64,000 nucleotides of DNA, taken from positions 682,001-746,000 of the forward strand of contig NZ_CP036282.1 in the NCBI RefSeq assembly GCF_006974105.1, given 5' to 3'. The notes beneath the pieces were generated by a model. That model searched no databases, was not told the origin of the DNA, and saw only the letters and a list, made by a program, of their open reading frames with translations. Below, piece by piece: positions 1 to 10,026 of the stretch. The DNA is from Rhodoferax aquaticus. Its GTDB lineage: Bacteria; Pseudomonadota; Gammaproteobacteria; Burkholderiales; Burkholderiaceae_C. Made by a program: the position numbers and the translations under genes. Every line of letters starts with the position of its first letter. The stretch's first letter is position 1.

Positions 1-133
1 CGACGGCAATGCAGCAGTATTGTTGAATGCCAAGTTGGAGCCTATCGGCACCCGCATCTTCGGACCAGTGACGCGCGAATTGCGTACTGAAAAGTTCATG
101 AAGATTGTGTCCTTGGCACCTGAAGTTTTGTAA
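1..133 (+). CDS. rplN: 50S ribosomal protein L14, C-terminal part
   Basis: The window opens inside this gene. The frame starting at base 2 reads [18 protein letters not shown] and ends EVL at a TAA, which is the C-terminal part of L14, a large-subunit protein that contacts L19 and 16S rRNA at the subunit interface. Only the last 43 residues are present. rplX follows after 9 bases, the usual spc-operon order. Confidence 0.95.
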   Translation, partial: DGNAAVLLNAKLEPIGTRIFGPVTRELRTEKFMKIVSLAPEVL

Positions 134-142
134 GGACGCGCC

Positions 143-463
143 ATGAACAAAATTCGCACAGGCGATGAAGTTATCGTTATCGCGGGACGTGATAAGGGTA
201 AGCGCGGGAAAATCTCCCAGCGTAAAGATGACTCCCATGTGGTGGTTGATGGGATTAACTTGGTGAAGAAACACACCAAGCCAAATCCGATGAAGGGTAC
301 GACCGGCGGTATTGTTGAAAAGACAATGCCTATTCACCAGTCCAATGTGGCAATTTTTAATGCCGCAACTGGTAAGGCTGATCGTGTTGGTATCAAGGTG
401 CTGGCTGATGGTAAGCGCGTGCGCGTTTACAAGTCGAGCGGCGAAGAAATCAAGGTGGCATAA
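143..463 (+). CDS. rplX: 50S ribosomal protein L24
   Basis: 106 residues, the normal length for bacterial L24, one of the proteins that start assembly of the large subunit on 23S rRNA. The N-terminal KOW motif is visible ([18 protein letters not shown], about residues 7-24). It lies between rplN and rplE in the standard spc order, with 2 bases between its stop and the rplE ATG, so it is cotranscribed and probably translationally coupled. Confidence 0.98.
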   Translation: MNKIRTGDEVIVIAGRDKGKRGKISQRKDDSHVVVDGINLVKKHTKPNPMKGTTGGIVEKTMPIHQSNVAIFNAATGKADRVGIKVLADGKRVRVYKSSGEEIKVA

Positions 464-465
464 GC

Positions 466-1005
466 ATGGCTCGTTTTCAACAACAATACCGTGAAAAGCT
501 TGCGCCAGAGTTGATGGCTAAGTTTGGCTACAAATCCGTAATGGAAGTGCCTCGCTTGACAAAAATCACTCTGAACATGGGTGTGAGCGAAGCCGTAGCT
601 GACAAGAAGGTTATGGATCACGCAGTGAGCGACTTGACAAAGATTGCAGGCCAAAAGCCTGTGGTGACTATGTCAAAGAAGGCTATTGCTGGGTTCAAGA
701 TCCGCGAAAACCAAGCCATCGGTTGTATGGTGACTTTGCGCGGCGTGCAAATGTACGAATTCTTGGATCGCTTTGTATCCATTGCTTTGCCTCGCGTTCG
801 TGACTTCCGTGGTATCTCTGGCCGTGCTTTCGACGGTCGTGGTAACTACAACATCGGCGTTAAAGAGCAAATCATTTTCCCTGAAATTGAATACGATAAG
901 GTCGATGCCTTGCGTGGTCTCAATATCAGCATTACCACAACGGCTAAGACCGACGAAGAGTGCAAAGCACTGCTCGCAGGTTTCCGTTTCCCGTTCAAGA
1001 ATTGA
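466..1005 (+). CDS. rplE: 50S ribosomal protein L5
   Basis: 179 residues, full length for L5, which binds 5S rRNA and forms the central protuberance with L18. Recognisable L5 segments include [11 protein letters not shown] near residue 35 and the C-terminal [14 protein letters not shown]. It starts 2 bases after rplX and is followed by rpsN, as in most betaproteobacteria. Confidence 0.98.
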   Translation: MARFQQQYREKLAPELMAKFGYKSVMEVPRLTKITLNMGVSEAVADKKVMDHAVSDLTKIAGQKPVVTMSKKAIAGFKIRENQAIGCMVTLRGVQMYEFLDRFVSIALPRVRDFRGISGRAFDGRGNYNIGVKEQIIFPEIEYDKVDALRGLNISITTTAKTDEECKALLAGFRFPFKN

Positions 1006-1013
1006 GGTCACAA

Positions 1014-1319
1014 GTGGCTAAAATGGCTTTAATCCAGCGTGAGCTGAAGCGTGATCAGTTGGTGGCAAAGTATGCAAAGAAGCATGCTGACCTGAAGGCA
1101 ACTGCTAACGATGCAAAGCGCTCTGATGAAGAACGTGCTGCTGCCCGTCTTGCGTTGCAAAAGTTGCCCCGCAATGCAAACCCTACCCGTCAACGTAACC
1201 GTTGCGCAATTACTGGCCGCGCTCGCGGAACATTCCAGCAATTCGGTTTGGGTCGTTCAAAAATTCGCGAAATGGCTTTTGCAGGTGAGATCCCTGGAAT
1301 CGTCAAGGCAAGCTGGTAA
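1014..1319 (+). CDS. rpsN: 30S ribosomal protein S14
   Basis: The GTG at 1014 ([13 protein letters not shown]) follows a GAGG ribosome-binding site in the gap after rplE. It gives 101 residues, the length of the long zinc-free S14. An ATG-led frame from 960 would overlap rplE by 46 bases and adds residues unlike S14, so it was not chosen. The C-terminal signature CAITGRARG and WFGLGR-like [10 protein letters not shown] are clear. The zinc-binding CxxC pairs of the short S14 type are absent. Confidence 0.96.
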   Translation: MAKMALIQRELKRDQLVAKYAKKHADLKATANDAKRSDEERAAARLALQKLPRNANPTRQRNRCAITGRARGTFQQFGLGRSKIREMAFAGEIPGIVKASW

Positions 1320-1337
1320 GCGGTAGGAGAAACTAAT

Positions 1338-1733
1338 ATGAGTATGAGTGATCCAATCGCTGACTTGCTGACACGCATCCGCAATGCCCAAATGGTTGCA
1401 AAGACAAGCGTATCAGTGCCTTCTTCGAAGGTAAAAGTCGCAATCGCACAAGTTCTGAAAGACGAAGGCTATGTAGATGACTTCAAAGTCACTACAGCTG
1501 ACGGCAAGTCAGAGCTGGTAATCAGCTTGAAGTACTACGCAGGTCGTCCGGTTATCGAGCGTATCGAACGCGTTAGCCGCCCAGGTTTGCGTGTTTACCG
1601 CGGTAGCGAAGCAATTCCACTGGTCCAAAATGGACTGGGTGTTGCCATCGTGACGACGCCAAAAGGCGTGATGACCGATCGCAAAGCGCGCGCTGCCGGT
1701 GTCGGCGGTGAAGTGCTGTGCTACGTCGCTTAA
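1338..1733 (+). CDS. rpsH: 30S ribosomal protein S8
   Basis: 131 residues, full-length S8, which binds the central domain of 16S rRNA and, in enterobacteria, represses the spc operon by binding its mRNA. The N-terminus [18 protein letters not shown] and the C-terminal [21 protein letters not shown] are typical. A GGAG ribosome-binding site precedes the ATG. Confidence 0.98.
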   Translation: MSMSDPIADLLTRIRNAQMVAKTSVSVPSSKVKVAIAQVLKDEGYVDDFKVTTADGKSELVISLKYYAGRPVIERIERVSRPGLRVYRGSEAIPLVQNGLGVAIVTTPKGVMTDRKARAAGVGGEVLCYVA

Positions 1734-1757
1734 TACTACATTGAGGAGAAATACGAA

Positions 1758-2291
1758 ATGTCCCGTGTAGGAAAAATACCTGTCGTTGTGCCTGCTGGCG
1801 TCGAAGTGGCTGTAAGCAGTGAGCAAATCAGTGTGAAAGCTTCTGGTGGAAGCTTGCAAGTTGCGCAAAACAATTTGGTTAAGGTCGTGAATGACGCTGG
1901 AAAGTTGAGCTTCACGCCTGCGAACGCTTCTCGTGAAGCAGATGCTATGACTGGCACTATGCGCCAGTTAGTAAACAACATGGTTGTTGGCGTCACTAAA
2001 GGCTTCGAGAAAAAGCTAAATCTGATCGGCGTGGGCTACAAGGCACAAGCATCTGGCGCAAAGCTAAATTTGGCTGTGGGTTACTCACACCCAGTCAACT
2101 TTGATATGCCGGCTGGTATTGTGGTTGCAACACCAACGCCCACAGAAATTATCATCAAAGGTGCTGACCGCCAACGTGTTGGTCAGATTGCCGCTGAGAT
2201 CCGTGCTGTTCGTCCCCCTGAGCCCTACAAGGGTAAGGGCATCCGTTATTCGGATGAGAAGATCACGATCAAAGAAACTAAGAAGAAATAA
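1758..2291 (+). CDS. rplF: 50S ribosomal protein L6
   Basis: 177 residues, full-length L6, with the two tandem L6 domains. It begins [15 protein letters not shown] and ends [15 protein letters not shown] plus a basic tail, both characteristic. L6 sits near the sarcin-ricin loop and the L7/L12 stalk base. A GAGGAG ribosome-binding site lies upstream; rplR follows after 11 bases. Confidence 0.98.
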   Translation: MSRVGKIPVVVPAGVEVAVSSEQISVKASGGSLQVAQNNLVKVVNDAGKLSFTPANASREADAMTGTMRQLVNNMVVGVTKGFEKKLNLIGVGYKAQASGAKLNLAVGYSHPVNFDMPAGIVVATPTPTEIIIKGADRQRVGQIAAEIRAVRPPEPYKGKGIRYSDEKITIKETKKK

Positions 2292-2302
2292 GGAGCTGCA
2301 CT

Positions 2303-2668
2303 ATGTTGACCAAAAAAGAGCAACGTCTTCGCAGAGCCCGCCAGACTCGCATTCGTATCGCATCACAGGGCGTGGCACGATTGACAGTGAATCGCACCAA
2401 TTTGCATATGTACGCGAGTGTTATCTCTGGCGACGGAAGCAAAGTGTTGGCGACCGCTTCCACCGTCGAAGCCGAAGTACGCAAAGAGTTGGGCGCTGCT
2501 GGCAAAGGCGGCAGCGTATCGGCCGCACAGATTATTGGCAAACGCGTAGCCGAGAAGGCGAAGGCGGTTGGTGTTGAAAAAGTCGCGTTTGATCGTGCGG
2601 GATTTGCATACCATGGTCGCGTCAAGGCGGTGGCTGATGCAGCACGTGAAGCTGGCTTGCAGTTCTAA
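2303..2668 (+). CDS. rplR: 50S ribosomal protein L18
   Basis: 121 residues, full-length L18, the second 5S rRNA-binding protein of the central protuberance. It starts with a basic tail ([19 protein letters not shown]) and ends [17 protein letters not shown], the standard C-terminus. It lies between rplF and rpsE in canonical order. Confidence 0.98.
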   Translation: MLTKKEQRLRRARQTRIRIASQGVARLTVNRTNLHMYASVISGDGSKVLATASTVEAEVRKELGAAGKGGSVSAAQIIGKRVAEKAKAVGVEKVAFDRAGFAYHGRVKAVADAAREAGLQF

Positions 2669-2682
2669 GCAGATCGGAATAA

Positions 2683-3210
2683 ATGATGGCTAAAGTACAA
2701 GCAAAAATGCAAGGCAAAGCAGAGGGTCCTGAGGACGGTCTGCGCGAAAAGATGATCGCGATCAATCGCGTGACCAAGGTTGTTAAAGGCGGTCGTATCC
2801 TCGGATTCGCTGCCTTGACGGTTGTAGGTGACGGTGAAGGTCGTATCGGCATGGGTAAGGGCAAATCGAAAGAAGTGCCCGCAGCTGTGCAGAAAGCCAT
2901 GGAAGAGGCTCGCCGCAACATGATCAAAGTGAGCTTGAAGAATGGTTCCATTCATCACCAAGTTCAAGGTCACCATGGCGCTGCCAACGTGATGATGGCA
3001 CCTGCACCAAAAGGCACAGGCATTATTGCTGGTGGACCAATGCGCGCAGTCTTTGAAGTCGTGGGTATCACAGATATCGTCGCTAAGAGCCATGGTTCTT
3101 CCAACCCTTACAACATGGTCCGCGCGACCTTGGATGCACTGTCGTTGGGAACTACGCCTGCGACCGTCGCTGCTAAGCGTGGCAAGTCTGTTGAAGAGAT
3201 CTTCGCATAA
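2683..3210 (+). CDS. rpsE: 30S ribosomal protein S5
   Basis: 175 residues. An S5 double-stranded-RNA-binding fold begins near residue 20 ([19 protein letters not shown]), followed by the C-terminal S5 domain with [21 protein letters not shown]5 shapes the mRNA entry and decoding region. Two adjacent ATG codons (2683 and 2686) follow a CGGAAT site; either could be used and the difference is one residue. Confidence 0.98.
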   Translation: MMAKVQAKMQGKAEGPEDGLREKMIAINRVTKVVKGGRILGFAALTVVGDGEGRIGMGKGKSKEVPAAVQKAMEEARRNMIKVSLKNGSIHHQVQGHHGAANVMMAPAPKGTGIIAGGPMRAVFEVVGITDIVAKSHGSSNPYNMVRATLDALSLGTTPATVAAKRGKSVEEIFA

Positions 3211-3224
3211 TCGGAGTCCTGAAA

Positions 3225-3407
3225 ATGACTACACAACAAACAGTAAAAATCCAATTGGTGCGTAGCCCAATTGGTTGCAAAGAGTCGCATCGCGCCACAG
3301 TGCGCGGTCTGGGCTTGCGCAAAATTCGCAGCGTGAGCGAACTGGTGGATACCCCTGAGGTCCGCGGCATGATCAACAAGATCAGTTACCTGGTCAAGGT
3401 GCTGTAA
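3225..3407 (+). CDS. rpmD: 50S ribosomal protein L30
   Basis: 60 residues, normal for L30. The sequence [25 protein letters not shown] is typical of the small bacterial L30 fold. It sits between rpsE and rplO with 9 bases to the next ATG, the usual spc order. Confidence 0.97.
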   Translation: MTTQQTVKIQLVRSPIGCKESHRATVRGLGLRKIRSVSELVDTPEVRGMINKISYLVKVL

Positions 3408-3416
3408 GAGGTAAAT

Positions 3417-3848
3417 ATGGAACTCAATAGCATTAAACCTGCCGCTGGGGCTAAGCACGCGAAGCGTCGCGTTGGTCGCGGAATTGGATCTGGTCTTGGT
3501 AAGACTGCAGGCCGAGGCCATAAAGGCCAGAAGTCACGTTCTGGTGGTTACCACAAGGTAGGCTTTGAAGGCGGACAGATGCCGATGCACCGTCGCCTAC
3601 CAAAGCGCGGCTTCAAGTCAGCTCAACTCCAGTTCAATGCTGAAATCACGCTAACAACTTTAGAGGTGTTGAACACTGCTGAAGTCGACCTGCTTACTCT
3701 GAAGCAGGCTGGGTTGGTTGGCCAATTGGCAAAGGTAGTAAAAGTTGTCAATACAGGCGCTTTGTCTAAAGCTGTAAAGCTGACTGGCATTGGTGCGACT
3801 GCAGGTGCAAAGGCTGCCATCGAGGCAGCTGGTGGCACCGTAGCGTAA
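3417..3848 (+). CDS. rplO: 50S ribosomal protein L15
   Basis: 143 residues, full-length L15. The basic glycine-rich N-terminus ([20 protein letters not shown]) that penetrates 23S rRNA is clear, and the C-terminus is alanine-rich as usual. It is followed after 23 bases by secY, coupling ribosome synthesis to the export channel as in other bacteria. Confidence 0.98.
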   Translation: MELNSIKPAAGAKHAKRRVGRGIGSGLGKTAGRGHKGQKSRSGGYHKVGFEGGQMPMHRRLPKRGFKSAQLQFNAEITLTTLEVLNTAEVDLLTLKQAGLVGQLAKVVKVVNTGALSKAVKLTGIGATAGAKAAIEAAGGTVA

Positions 3849-3871
3849 GCATCTACTAAGAGAAGAAGCTC

Positions 3872-5182
3872 GTGGCAACAAACGCAGCACAGATAGCGAA
3901 AACCGGCAAGTTTGGCGACTTGCGTCGCCGGCTTGTTTTCTTGCTACTAGCCTTGGTGGTATACCGTATTGGCGCGCACATTCCTGTACCAGGAATAGAC
4001 CCTGCTCAACTACAGCAACTGTTCAAAGGCCAGCAAGGCGGGATATTAAGCCTGTTCAATATGTTTTCTGGTGGTGCGTTGTCGCGCTTTACCATATTCG
4101 CGTTGGGGATCATGCCGTATATTTCGGCATCGATCATCATGCAACTGTTGACCTATGTGCTGCCAACTTTCGAGCAGCTAAAAAAAGAGGGCGAGGCTGG
4201 GCGTCGCAAGATCACGCAGTACACCCGGTACGGAACACTAGGTCTTGCATTGTTCCAGTCGATGGGTATTGCGTTGGCGCTTGAAGCATCTGCAGGTTTA
4301 GTGATCTCCCCTGGATTTGGGTTTCGGCTGACAAGCGTTGTCACCCTAACGGCGGGAACTATGTTCCTCATGTGGTTGGGTGAGCAAATTACCGAGCGTG
4401 GTCTAGGCAACGGAATCTCAATCCTAATCTTCGGTGGCATTGCGGCTGGATTGCCAAATGCTGTTGGAGGGCTATTAGAGTTAGTACGCACTGGCTCTAT
4501 GAGCATTATTGTTTCGCTGCTGATCGTTGTGTTAGTGGCACTGGTTACGTACTTTGTCGTCTTTGTTGAACGTGGGCAGCGGAAAATTCTGGTAAACTAC
4601 GCCCGCCGTCAGGTAGGGAATAAGGTTTATGGCGGACAGTCGTCTCATTTGCCGCTGAAGTTGAATATGGCGGGTGTCATACCTCCAATCTTCGCTTCGT
4701 CGATTATTTTGTTGCCTGCGACCGTTGCGAACTGGTTTAGCGCTGGTGAGTCTATGCGTTGGCTGAAGGATATTGCCAGTACGCTGAGTCCTGGTCAGCC
4801 CATTTACGTGATGTTGTATGCAAGTGCGATTGTTTTCTTCTGCTTTTTCTACACCGCTTTGGTGTTCAATAGCCGTGAAACTGCCGACAATCTTAAGAAA
4901 AGCGGCGCGTTTATCCCCGGGATTCGGCCTGGAGAAAACACCGCAAAGCACATAGACAAGATACTGTTGCGCCTAACACTGGCTGGTGCGATCTATATTA
5001 CGTTTGTGTGTTTGTTGCCCGAATTCTTGATTCTGAAATACAACGTTCCGTTCTATTTTGGTGGTACGTCTTTAATGATCATCGTGGTAGTCACTATGGA
5101 CTTCATGTCCCAAGTGCAGAACTACATGATGTCTCAGCAGTACGAGTCGTTGCTGAAGAAGGCGAATTTCAAGTCTACTTGA
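3872..5182 (+). CDS. secY: Preprotein translocase subunit SecY
   Basis: 436 residues, typical for SecY, the ten-helix inner-membrane channel of the Sec translocon that works with SecE, SecG and SecA. The start is GTG ([20 protein letters not shown]). Visible family features are the plug and first helix region ([12 protein letters not shown]), [15 protein letters not shown] in the middle and the cytosolic loop [21 protein letters not shown]. The next gene is rpmJ; infA, often found here in proteobacteria, is absent from the 138-base gap. Confidence 0.98.
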   Translation: MATNAAQIAKTGKFGDLRRRLVFLLLALVVYRIGAHIPVPGIDPAQLQQLFKGQQGGILSLFNMFSGGALSRFTIFALGIMPYISASIIMQLLTYVLPTFEQLKKEGEAGRRKITQYTRYGTLGLALFQSMGIALALEASAGLVISPGFGFRLTSVVTLTAGTMFLMWLGEQITERGLGNGISILIFGGIAAGLPNAVGGLLELVRTGSMSIIVSLLIVVLVALVTYFVVFVERGQRKILVNYARRQVGNKVYGGQSSHLPLKLNMAGVIPPIFASSIILLPATVANWFSAGESMRWLKDIASTLSPGQPIYVMLYASAIVFFCFFYTALVFNSRETADNLKKSGAFIPGIRPGENTAKHIDKILLRLTLAGAIYITFVCLLPEFLILKYNVPFYFGGTSLMIIVVVTMDFMSQVQNYMMSQQYESLLKKANFKST

Positions 5183-5320
5183 AGCGATTGAGTCAAAACA
5201 GACGAGGTCCGTGGAGCGTTGGTTTTGGGGCATTTCGGGTTCGCTTATGTGGGTCTGAGTGGCACTATAAATGTTAGTGCGTTGCAGTGGCAATGTGCAC
5301 AAAGGTTTTAGGAGAAAGAT

Positions 5321-5434
5321 ATGAAGGTTTCAGCTTCGGTTAAGAAAATTTGCCGCAACTGCAAAGTTATCCGCCGCAAGGGTGTTGTTCGTGTGATCTG
5401 TACAGATCCGCGTCATAAGCAACGCCAAGGCTAA
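5321..5434 (+). CDS. rpmJ: 50S ribosomal protein L36
   Basis: A 37-residue frame beginning [20 protein letters not shown], preceded by a strong AGGAGA site. It carries the zinc ligands C11, C14, C27 and H32 of the zinc-binding L36 type. The gene lies between secY and rpsM, where L36 is expected. The 138-base gap before it contains a TATAAA-like element near 5266, which could be a separate promoter; this is weak. Confidence 0.97.
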
Positions 5435-5458
5435 TTGCAAGAGTTTTAGAGGACGAAA

Positions 5459-5824
5459 ATGGCACGTATCGCTGGCATCAATATTCCGCCGCAACAACAC
5501 TCCGAGATTGGCCTGACCGCCATCTTTGGAATTGGACGCACACGCGCTCGCAAAATTTGCGAAGCATGCGGCATCGCTTACTCAAAGAAAGTCAAGGACT
5601 TGACTGATAGTGACCTTGAGAAGATTCGCGACGAAATCGCAGCTTTCACTATCGAGGGTGACTTGCGTCGTGAGACGACAATGAACATCAAGCGTCTGAT
5701 GGATATTGGTTGCTATCGAGGCTTCCGTCATCGCCGTGGCCTGCCGATGCGTGGGCAGCGCACACGCACCAATGCACGTACCCGCAAAGGTCCGCGTAAG
5801 GCTGCTGCTTCGTTGAAGAAATAA
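5459..5824 (+). CDS. rpsM: 30S ribosomal protein S13
   Basis: 121 residues, full-length S13, the head protein that contacts tRNA and L5 across the subunit bridge. It starts [20 protein letters not shown] and ends with the basic tail [16 protein letters not shown]. It heads the alpha operon segment rpsM-rpsK-rpsD-rpoA-rplQ. Confidence 0.98.
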   Translation: MARIAGINIPPQQHSEIGLTAIFGIGRTRARKICEACGIAYSKKVKDLTDSDLEKIRDEIAAFTIEGDLRRETTMNIKRLMDIGCYRGFRHRRGLPMRGQRTRTNARTRKGPRKAAASLKK

Positions 5825-5842
5825 ATAGATTGAGAGTCTGAT

Positions 5843-6247
5843 ATGGCAAAAGCACCAGCAAATAGCGCAGCACAACGTGTGCGGAAGAAAGTACGTAAGA
5901 ACGTAGCGGACGGTATCGCGCACGTCCATGCGTCTTTCAATAACACTATCATCACGATCACTGATCGCCAAGGCAACGCACTTTCTTGGGCGTCATCAGG
6001 TGGTCAGGGATTCAAGGGTTCGCGTAAGTCGACTCCTTTCGCGGCACAGGTGGCTTCGGAAGTGGCTGGACGCGCCGCAATTGAGCAAGGCATCAAGAAT
6101 TTGGATGTTGAGATCAAAGGCCCCGGTCCAGGTCGCGAATCATCTGTTCGTGCCTTGGCAGCGCTTGGGATCCGCATCAATATGATTGCCGACGTGACCC
6201 CCGTGCCACACAATGGTTGCCGCCCTCAAAAGCGCCGCCGCATTTAA
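5843..6247 (+). CDS. rpsK: 30S ribosomal protein S11
   Basis: 134 residues, full-length S11, which lines the mRNA exit side of the platform. Typical segments are [22 protein letters not shown] and the C-terminal [17 protein letters not shown]. Spacing to rpsM is 18 bases, consistent with one transcript. Confidence 0.98.
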   Translation: MAKAPANSAAQRVRKKVRKNVADGIAHVHASFNNTIITITDRQGNALSWASSGGQGFKGSRKSTPFAAQVASEVAGRAAIEQGIKNLDVEIKGPGPGRESSVRALAALGIRINMIADVTPVPHNGCRPQKRRRI

Positions 6248-6326
6248 TTTCACAAGCCCACCGCCTGCAGTGTGTACTGAAGGCTCCTGCGTTTCTGCGC
6301 AGTAGATGACATAAAAGGAAGATCAA

Positions 6327-6950
6327 GTGGCACGTTACCTAGGCCCTAAGGCCAAACTATCTCGCCGAGAAGGCACTGATTTGTTCTTGAAGAGCGCTCG
6401 TCGCGCGATCGGGGACAAGGCAAAATTTGACTCTAAGCCAGGTCAGCATGGCCGCACTTCGGGTGCTCGGACGTCAGACTACGGAATGCAGTTGCGGGAA
6501 AAGCAAAAAGTAAAACGCATGTATAGCGTTTTAGAAAAGCAGTTCCGTCGCTATTTCGAAGAGGCAGACCGCCGCCGTGGGAACACTGGTGCGAATCTTC
6601 TGTCCCTGCTAGAAAGCCGCTTGGACAACGTGGTATATCGCATGGGATTCGGATCTACCCGTGCAGAAGCCCGTCAGTTGGTTTCCCACAAGGCTATTTT
6701 GGTCAACGGTAAGTCAGTCAACATTCCGTCGTACATGGTGAAAACCGGTGACGTGATTGCTGTTCGTGAAAAGTCTAAGAAGCAAAATCGCATCGTCGAA
6801 GCATTGCAGTTGGCGCAGCAAGTCGGTATGCCTTCTTGGGTAGATGTGAATATCGAAAAAGCTGAAGGTACCTTTAAGTCCGTACCAGACCGCGATCAAT
6901 TTGGCGCTGATATCAACGAATCGATGATCGTTGAGTTGTACTCTCGCTAA
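6327..6950 (+). CDS. rpsD: 30S ribosomal protein S4
   Basis: 207 residues from a GTG start ([19 protein letters not shown]) behind AAGGAAG. S4 starts 30S assembly at the 5' domain of 16S rRNA and in E. coli represses the alpha operon. The S4 RNA-binding domain is visible near residues 95-160 ([20 protein letters not shown]). The 79-base leader contains a short hairpin (CTGCG..CGCAG near 6290-6304). Confidence 0.98.
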   Translation: MARYLGPKAKLSRREGTDLFLKSARRAIGDKAKFDSKPGQHGRTSGARTSDYGMQLREKQKVKRMYSVLEKQFRRYFEEADRRRGNTGANLLSLLESRLDNVVYRMGFGSTRAEARQLVSHKAILVNGKSVNIPSYMVKTGDVIAVREKSKKQNRIVEALQLAQQVGMPSWVDVNIEKAEGTFKSVPDRDQFGADINESMIVELYSR

Positions 6951-6973
6951 ACTGGCAAAATAATTTAAACGTC

Positions 6974-7002
6974 CCCCGATTGAGATTGCATCAACATCGG
7001 GG
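6974..7002 (+). other. Hairpin between rpsD and rpoA
   Basis: The arms CCCCGAT (6974-6980) and ATCGGGG (6996-7002) form a 7-bp stem with a 15-base loop. There is no run of T after it, so it looks more like a processing or pausing structure than a full terminator. Its effect on the rpsD:rpoA expression ratio is speculative. Confidence 0.45.
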
Positions 7003-7057
7003 CGCTTCACCAGCCTTACCGGTGTAACGAGCTGGGGGTATTGAGAGGAAGTCTTGA

Positions 7058-8047
7058 ATGCAAAATGCTTTGCTGAAACCAAAATCAATCAGTGTTGAGC
7101 AGCTCGGTAATAACCGGGCTAAAGTCGCTTTGGAGCCATTCGAGCGCGGTTACGGGCACACACTCGGTAACGCTTTGCGTCGTGTTCTGTTGTCGTCTAT
7201 GCCAGGTTTTGCCGCTACTGAAGTGACGATTGCAGGTGTTCTGCATGAGTATTCGTCCATTGACGGTGTGCAAGAAGATGTTGTGAACATCCTTTTGAAC
7301 CTCAAGGGCGTGGTGTTCAAGTTGCACAACCGTGACGAGGTGACTCTGAGTCTGCGCAAGGATTCAGAAGGTGTTGTGACAGCTGCGGACATACAGACAC
7401 CTCACGATGTTGAGATTATCAATCCTGCCCACGTTATCGCGAACTTGTCACACGGTGGTAAGTTGGACATGCAGATCAAGGTCGAAAAAGGCCGTGGCTA
7501 TGTTCCAGGAACGATGCGTCGTCATGCGGATGAGCCAAATCGTTCTATTGGCCGTATTGTGTTGGACGCTTCATTTTCTCCTGTCAAGCGCGTTAGCTAC
7601 ACAGTTGAGAGTGCGCGCGTTGAACAGCGTACGGACTTGGACAAGTTGGTTGTGGAAATCGAAACCAACGGTGCAGTGTCTGCTGAAGATGCCGTCCGTG
7701 CTTCCGCCAAGATTCTGGTCGAGCAGTTGGCCGTATTTGCACAACTGGAAGGTAGTGAGTTGGCAGCATTTGATGCGCCAGCCCCACGTGGTAATACACA
7801 GTTTGATCCGATCTTGCTGCGCCCTGTCGACGAGCTAGAGTTGACTGTGCGTTCCGCGAATTGCCTGAAGGCAGAGAATATCTATTACATCGGTGATTTG
7901 ATTCAACGCACCGAAAACGAGTTGTTGAAAACTCCGAATTTGGGTCGTAAATCACTCAACGAAATCAAAGAGGTGCTTGCATCTCGTGGTTTAACGCTTG
8001 GCATGAAGTTAGAAAGCTGGCCACCAGCAGCTTTAGAAAAGCGTTAA
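7058..8047 (+). CDS. rpoA: DNA-directed RNA polymerase subunit alpha
   Basis: 329 residues, standard length. The N-terminal domain that dimerises and binds beta/beta' is clear ([20 protein letters not shown] near residue 31), as is the C-terminal DNA-binding domain ([21 protein letters not shown], then [19 protein letters not shown]). The ATG follows TTGAGAGGAAG. It lies between rpsD and rplQ as in other proteobacteria. Confidence 0.99.
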   Translation: MQNALLKPKSISVEQLGNNRAKVALEPFERGYGHTLGNALRRVLLSSMPGFAATEVTIAGVLHEYSSIDGVQEDVVNILLNLKGVVFKLHNRDEVTLSLRKDSEGVVTAADIQTPHDVEIINPAHVIANLSHGGKLDMQIKVEKGRGYVPGTMRRHADEPNRSIGRIVLDASFSPVKRVSYTVESARVEQRTDLDKLVVEIETNGAVSAEDAVRASAKILVEQLAVFAQLEGSELAAFDAPAPRGNTQFDPILLRPVDELELTVRSANCLKAENIYYIGDLIQRTENELLKTPNLGRKSLNEIKEVLASRGLTLGMKLESWPPAALEKR

Positions 8048-8054
8048 TTAATCC

Positions 8055-8115
8055 GAACCCTGTAAATGGGGTTCAGTGCAAGGGGCAGTACCTGATCCGG
8101 CTGCCCTTTTATTAT
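8055..8115 (+). terminator. Tandem hairpins between rpoA and rplQ
   Basis: Two successive stems: GAACCC/GGGTTC (8055-8060 with 8069-8074), then AAGGGGCAG (8080-8088) with CTGCCCTTT (8101-8109) followed by T-rich sequence. The second resembles an intrinsic terminator but sits inside the operon just before rplQ, so it probably attenuates rather than stops transcription. Confidence 0.5.
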
Positions 8116-8133
8116 TCAAAAAGGAAACTTACT

Positions 8134-8532
8134 ATGCGCCACGGACACGGTCTACGTAAACTCAATCGCACTAGCTCACATCGTTTGGCTATGCTGCGCA
8201 ACATGATGAACTCCATCATCGAACACGAAGTCATTAAGACAACGGTTCCAAAGGCTAAAGAATTGCGCCGTGTGATCGAACCTATGATCACTTTGTCAAA
8301 AGAAGCAACTGTGGCAAATCGCCGTTTGGCATTTGACCGCTTGCGTGACCGCGACAGCGTTACGAAGTTGTTCAACGAACTGGGCCCACGTTTCAAGGCA
8401 CGCCCAGGTGGTTACACACGTATTTTGAAAATGGGTTTCCGCGTTGGTGATAACGCGCCTATGGCTTTGGTTGAATTTGTTGACCGTGCGGAAACAAATA
8501 ACGAAGAAGTCGCAGAAACCAATGCGGAATAG
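8134..8532 (+). CDS. rplQ: 50S ribosomal protein L17
   Basis: 132 residues. The N-terminus [20 protein letters not shown] is the L17 signature, and the 117-residue core is followed by a short acidic tail, as in other betaproteobacteria. It is the last gene of the alpha operon, and a tRNA gene begins 18 bases after its stop. Confidence 0.98.
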   Translation: MRHGHGLRKLNRTSSHRLAMLRNMMNSIIEHEVIKTTVPKAKELRRVIEPMITLSKEATVANRRLAFDRLRDRDSVTKLFNELGPRFKARPGGYTRILKMGFRVGDNAPMALVEFVDRAETNNEEVAETNAE

Positions 8533-8534
8533 TA

Positions 8535-8540
8535 TATAAT
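8535..8540 (+). promoter_or_regulatory. -10 box of the tRNA-fMet gene
   Basis: A perfect TATAAT lies 10 bases before the mature tRNA 5' end, in the short gap after rplQ. The matching -35 region is weak. It would give a precursor with only a few extra 5' bases. Cotranscription with rplQ is also possible. Confidence 0.5.
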
Positions 8541-8550
8541 ATAGGAATAC

Positions 8551-8627
<77 letters not shown>

Positions 8628-8651
8628 ATTGAATTGTTGGTTCAATATATG

Positions 8652-8676
8652 AAAAGCCCACCTTGGTGGGCTTTTT
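8652..8676 (+). terminator. Rho-independent terminator after tRNA-fMet
   Basis: AAAAGCCCACC pairs with GGTGGGCTTTT around a two-base TT loop region, followed by TT. It is strong and ends the ribosomal/tRNA block. Confidence 0.9.
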
Positions 8677-9235
8677 CCATTGCTGGGTCATGTTTCGTGA
8701 GTAGTCGTTGCCCAAGCCTCTTTAGAAGCCTAGCTGTTCATGTTGATTTCGGTCAAGCACTCACGCCTACCGTACATAAGTGTGGTTGCTAGCGGCTTTG
8801 GGATGCCGACGGCTGGCATTATTTGGGTGACGTGCGCTGCTTCCGCCAGCGCGATCACACAGGGAGCCTGCCAATGTCGTACCACCGGCGCTCATTGAAC
8901 GATGCCCATAGCTGACGAGGGAGCGGTTTCCCAAGTCGTAATTGCCTAGGCTTGTAATCTCAAGCCCAGGTGGTAAAGGGGCAAGATGCGTGGCTAGGGT
9001 AAGCACATGCGCCCAATGGCTGGCTTTTGGCCCACTTGCGTCACTGGAACTGGATGTGCATCTATTGGTTTGCTAACTCAGTCTCTGTTTGAGGCGCGAA
9101 ACTACAACTGGACAGCAAAGCGTCGGCCGTGTGCAGAACTAAGACGCCCTCGCTAGCCTCGACCCTCAGCATGGTCTCAAGCTTCGAGTCGATTGGGGGC
9201 GCCCCAGAGGCTGGAGTGGAACCTCCGACGTAGAC
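8677..9235. other. Gene-poor stretch after the ribosomal block
   Basis: About 560 bases with no convincing gene. Open frames here lack ribosome-binding sites and recognisable motifs. The position just after a tRNA gene and before decayed genes suggests a remnant of an old insertion, but I could not find a second copy of the tRNA 3' end that would mark an attachment site. Confidence 0.5.
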
Positions 9236-9553
9236 TTATGGGTGGCCCTCTTTGGCACACGCGCTTGTCTCATGAGCTCCATCACGCGGCACTAAACGCA
9301 ACGAAGGGTGTTGGTCTGTGAGTAGTAAGAAAAGCGCAAATGTGGGACCCGGCATATTGCGGTCATCACTTGTGCTCTCTAGCGCCTGCCAAGTTCGCGA
9401 CTGCAAGCCGCCTCGGCTCCCTGCTTGCACTGGGTAGGCCATAAGCTCGGCTGCTTGCACTTGGCTTAAACCCGCCGTGAGACGTGCAGCTTTGAGCTCG
9501 CTTCCGCTAGGGGATGGCAATTCCAGGCCGTTAATGTGCGTCATGCGTTTCAA
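9236..9553 (-). CDS. Small XRE-like helix-turn-helix protein
   Basis: 105 residues. Residues 18-36 (SELKAARLTAGLSQVQAAE) look like the start of an XRE-type HTH, and FALFLLLTDQHPSLRLVP resembles the end of HTH proteins seen on plasmids and islands in Burkholderiales. Its role would be DNA binding, possibly control of an accessory element. There is no clear operon partner; the flanking DNA is degraded. The HTH is imperfect in the middle, so it could be decaying too. Confidence 0.5.
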   Translation of the reverse strand: MKRMTHINGLELPSPSGSELKAARLTAGLSQVQAAELMAYPVQAGSRGGLQSRTWQALESTSDDRNMPGPTFALFLLLTDQHPSLRLVPRDGAHETSACAKEGHP

Positions 9554-9605
9554 AAGTTAATCGGTCGATCGTGAAGCCTAACTGTTCCAAGGTTTGCATA
9601 CACCG

Positions 9606-9803
9606 CTAGCGGGTAAAGCCGTTTCCGGCTGTCTTATCGATCACGTTGGACTCAATTTCAACGCGTTCATAGTTGCCTGTAGACCGAAGGTAGTTCGCCC
9701 AAGCCATAGCCCATTGCTCATGCGGCTGCCAAGGCCCGTTCTCGGTGGTGCGGCGTCGTTGGCCGCCGGTATAAGAGAAAGACTTGGTGACTACTCGGTA
9801 CAT
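9606..9803 (-). CDS. Hypothetical protein, 65 residues
   Basis: A short frame with protein-like composition (NGPWQPHEQWAMAWANYLRS and VEIESNVIDK), unlike the low-complexity antisense frames elsewhere. I do not recognise a family. It sits in the accessory patch next to the HTH gene and shares its strand. No signal peptide or membrane segment is visible. It may be a leftover island gene. Confidence 0.35.
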   Translation of the reverse strand: MYRVVTKSFSYTGGQRRRTTENGPWQPHEQWAMAWANYLRSTGNYERVEIESNVIDKTAGNGFTR

Positions 9804-9857
9804 GCCCGACCCCTGCTCGGTACATACTTCTCATGCCAGAATGAAAACACCATCCGC

Positions 9858-9998
9858 TTAGCCCAGCATGCGCGCAAGCCCATAAATCGCAAGGGCAGCG
9901 GAAACTGCCAAACACGCAGTCTTCGCACCGCGGCCACCCACCACCACACCCATTGCACTGCAAAGCAAAATTGCGCCAAAAATATAAGTCGTTTTCAT
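9858..9998 (-). CDS. Small two-helix membrane protein
   Basis: 46 residues from an internal ATG at 9998 (MKTTYIFGAILLCSAMGVVV). Two hydrophobic segments (about 5-20 and 28-44) are separated by a short basic turn GGRGAK. A longer frame from 10133 adds residues overlapping the MacB remnant and was not used. The function is unknown, and the gene lies just downstream of the MacB remnant on the same strand. Confidence 0.35.
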   Translation of the reverse strand: MKTTYIFGAILLCSAMGVVVGGRGAKTACLAVSAALAIYGLARMLG

Positions 9999-10026
9999 GC
10001 GCTGATGGTAGCGTGTCCTCGCTCGT

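Noticed and set aside
8767..9006. 79-codon minus-strand frame
   Set aside because: No ribosome-binding site, no motif and composition like random sequence.
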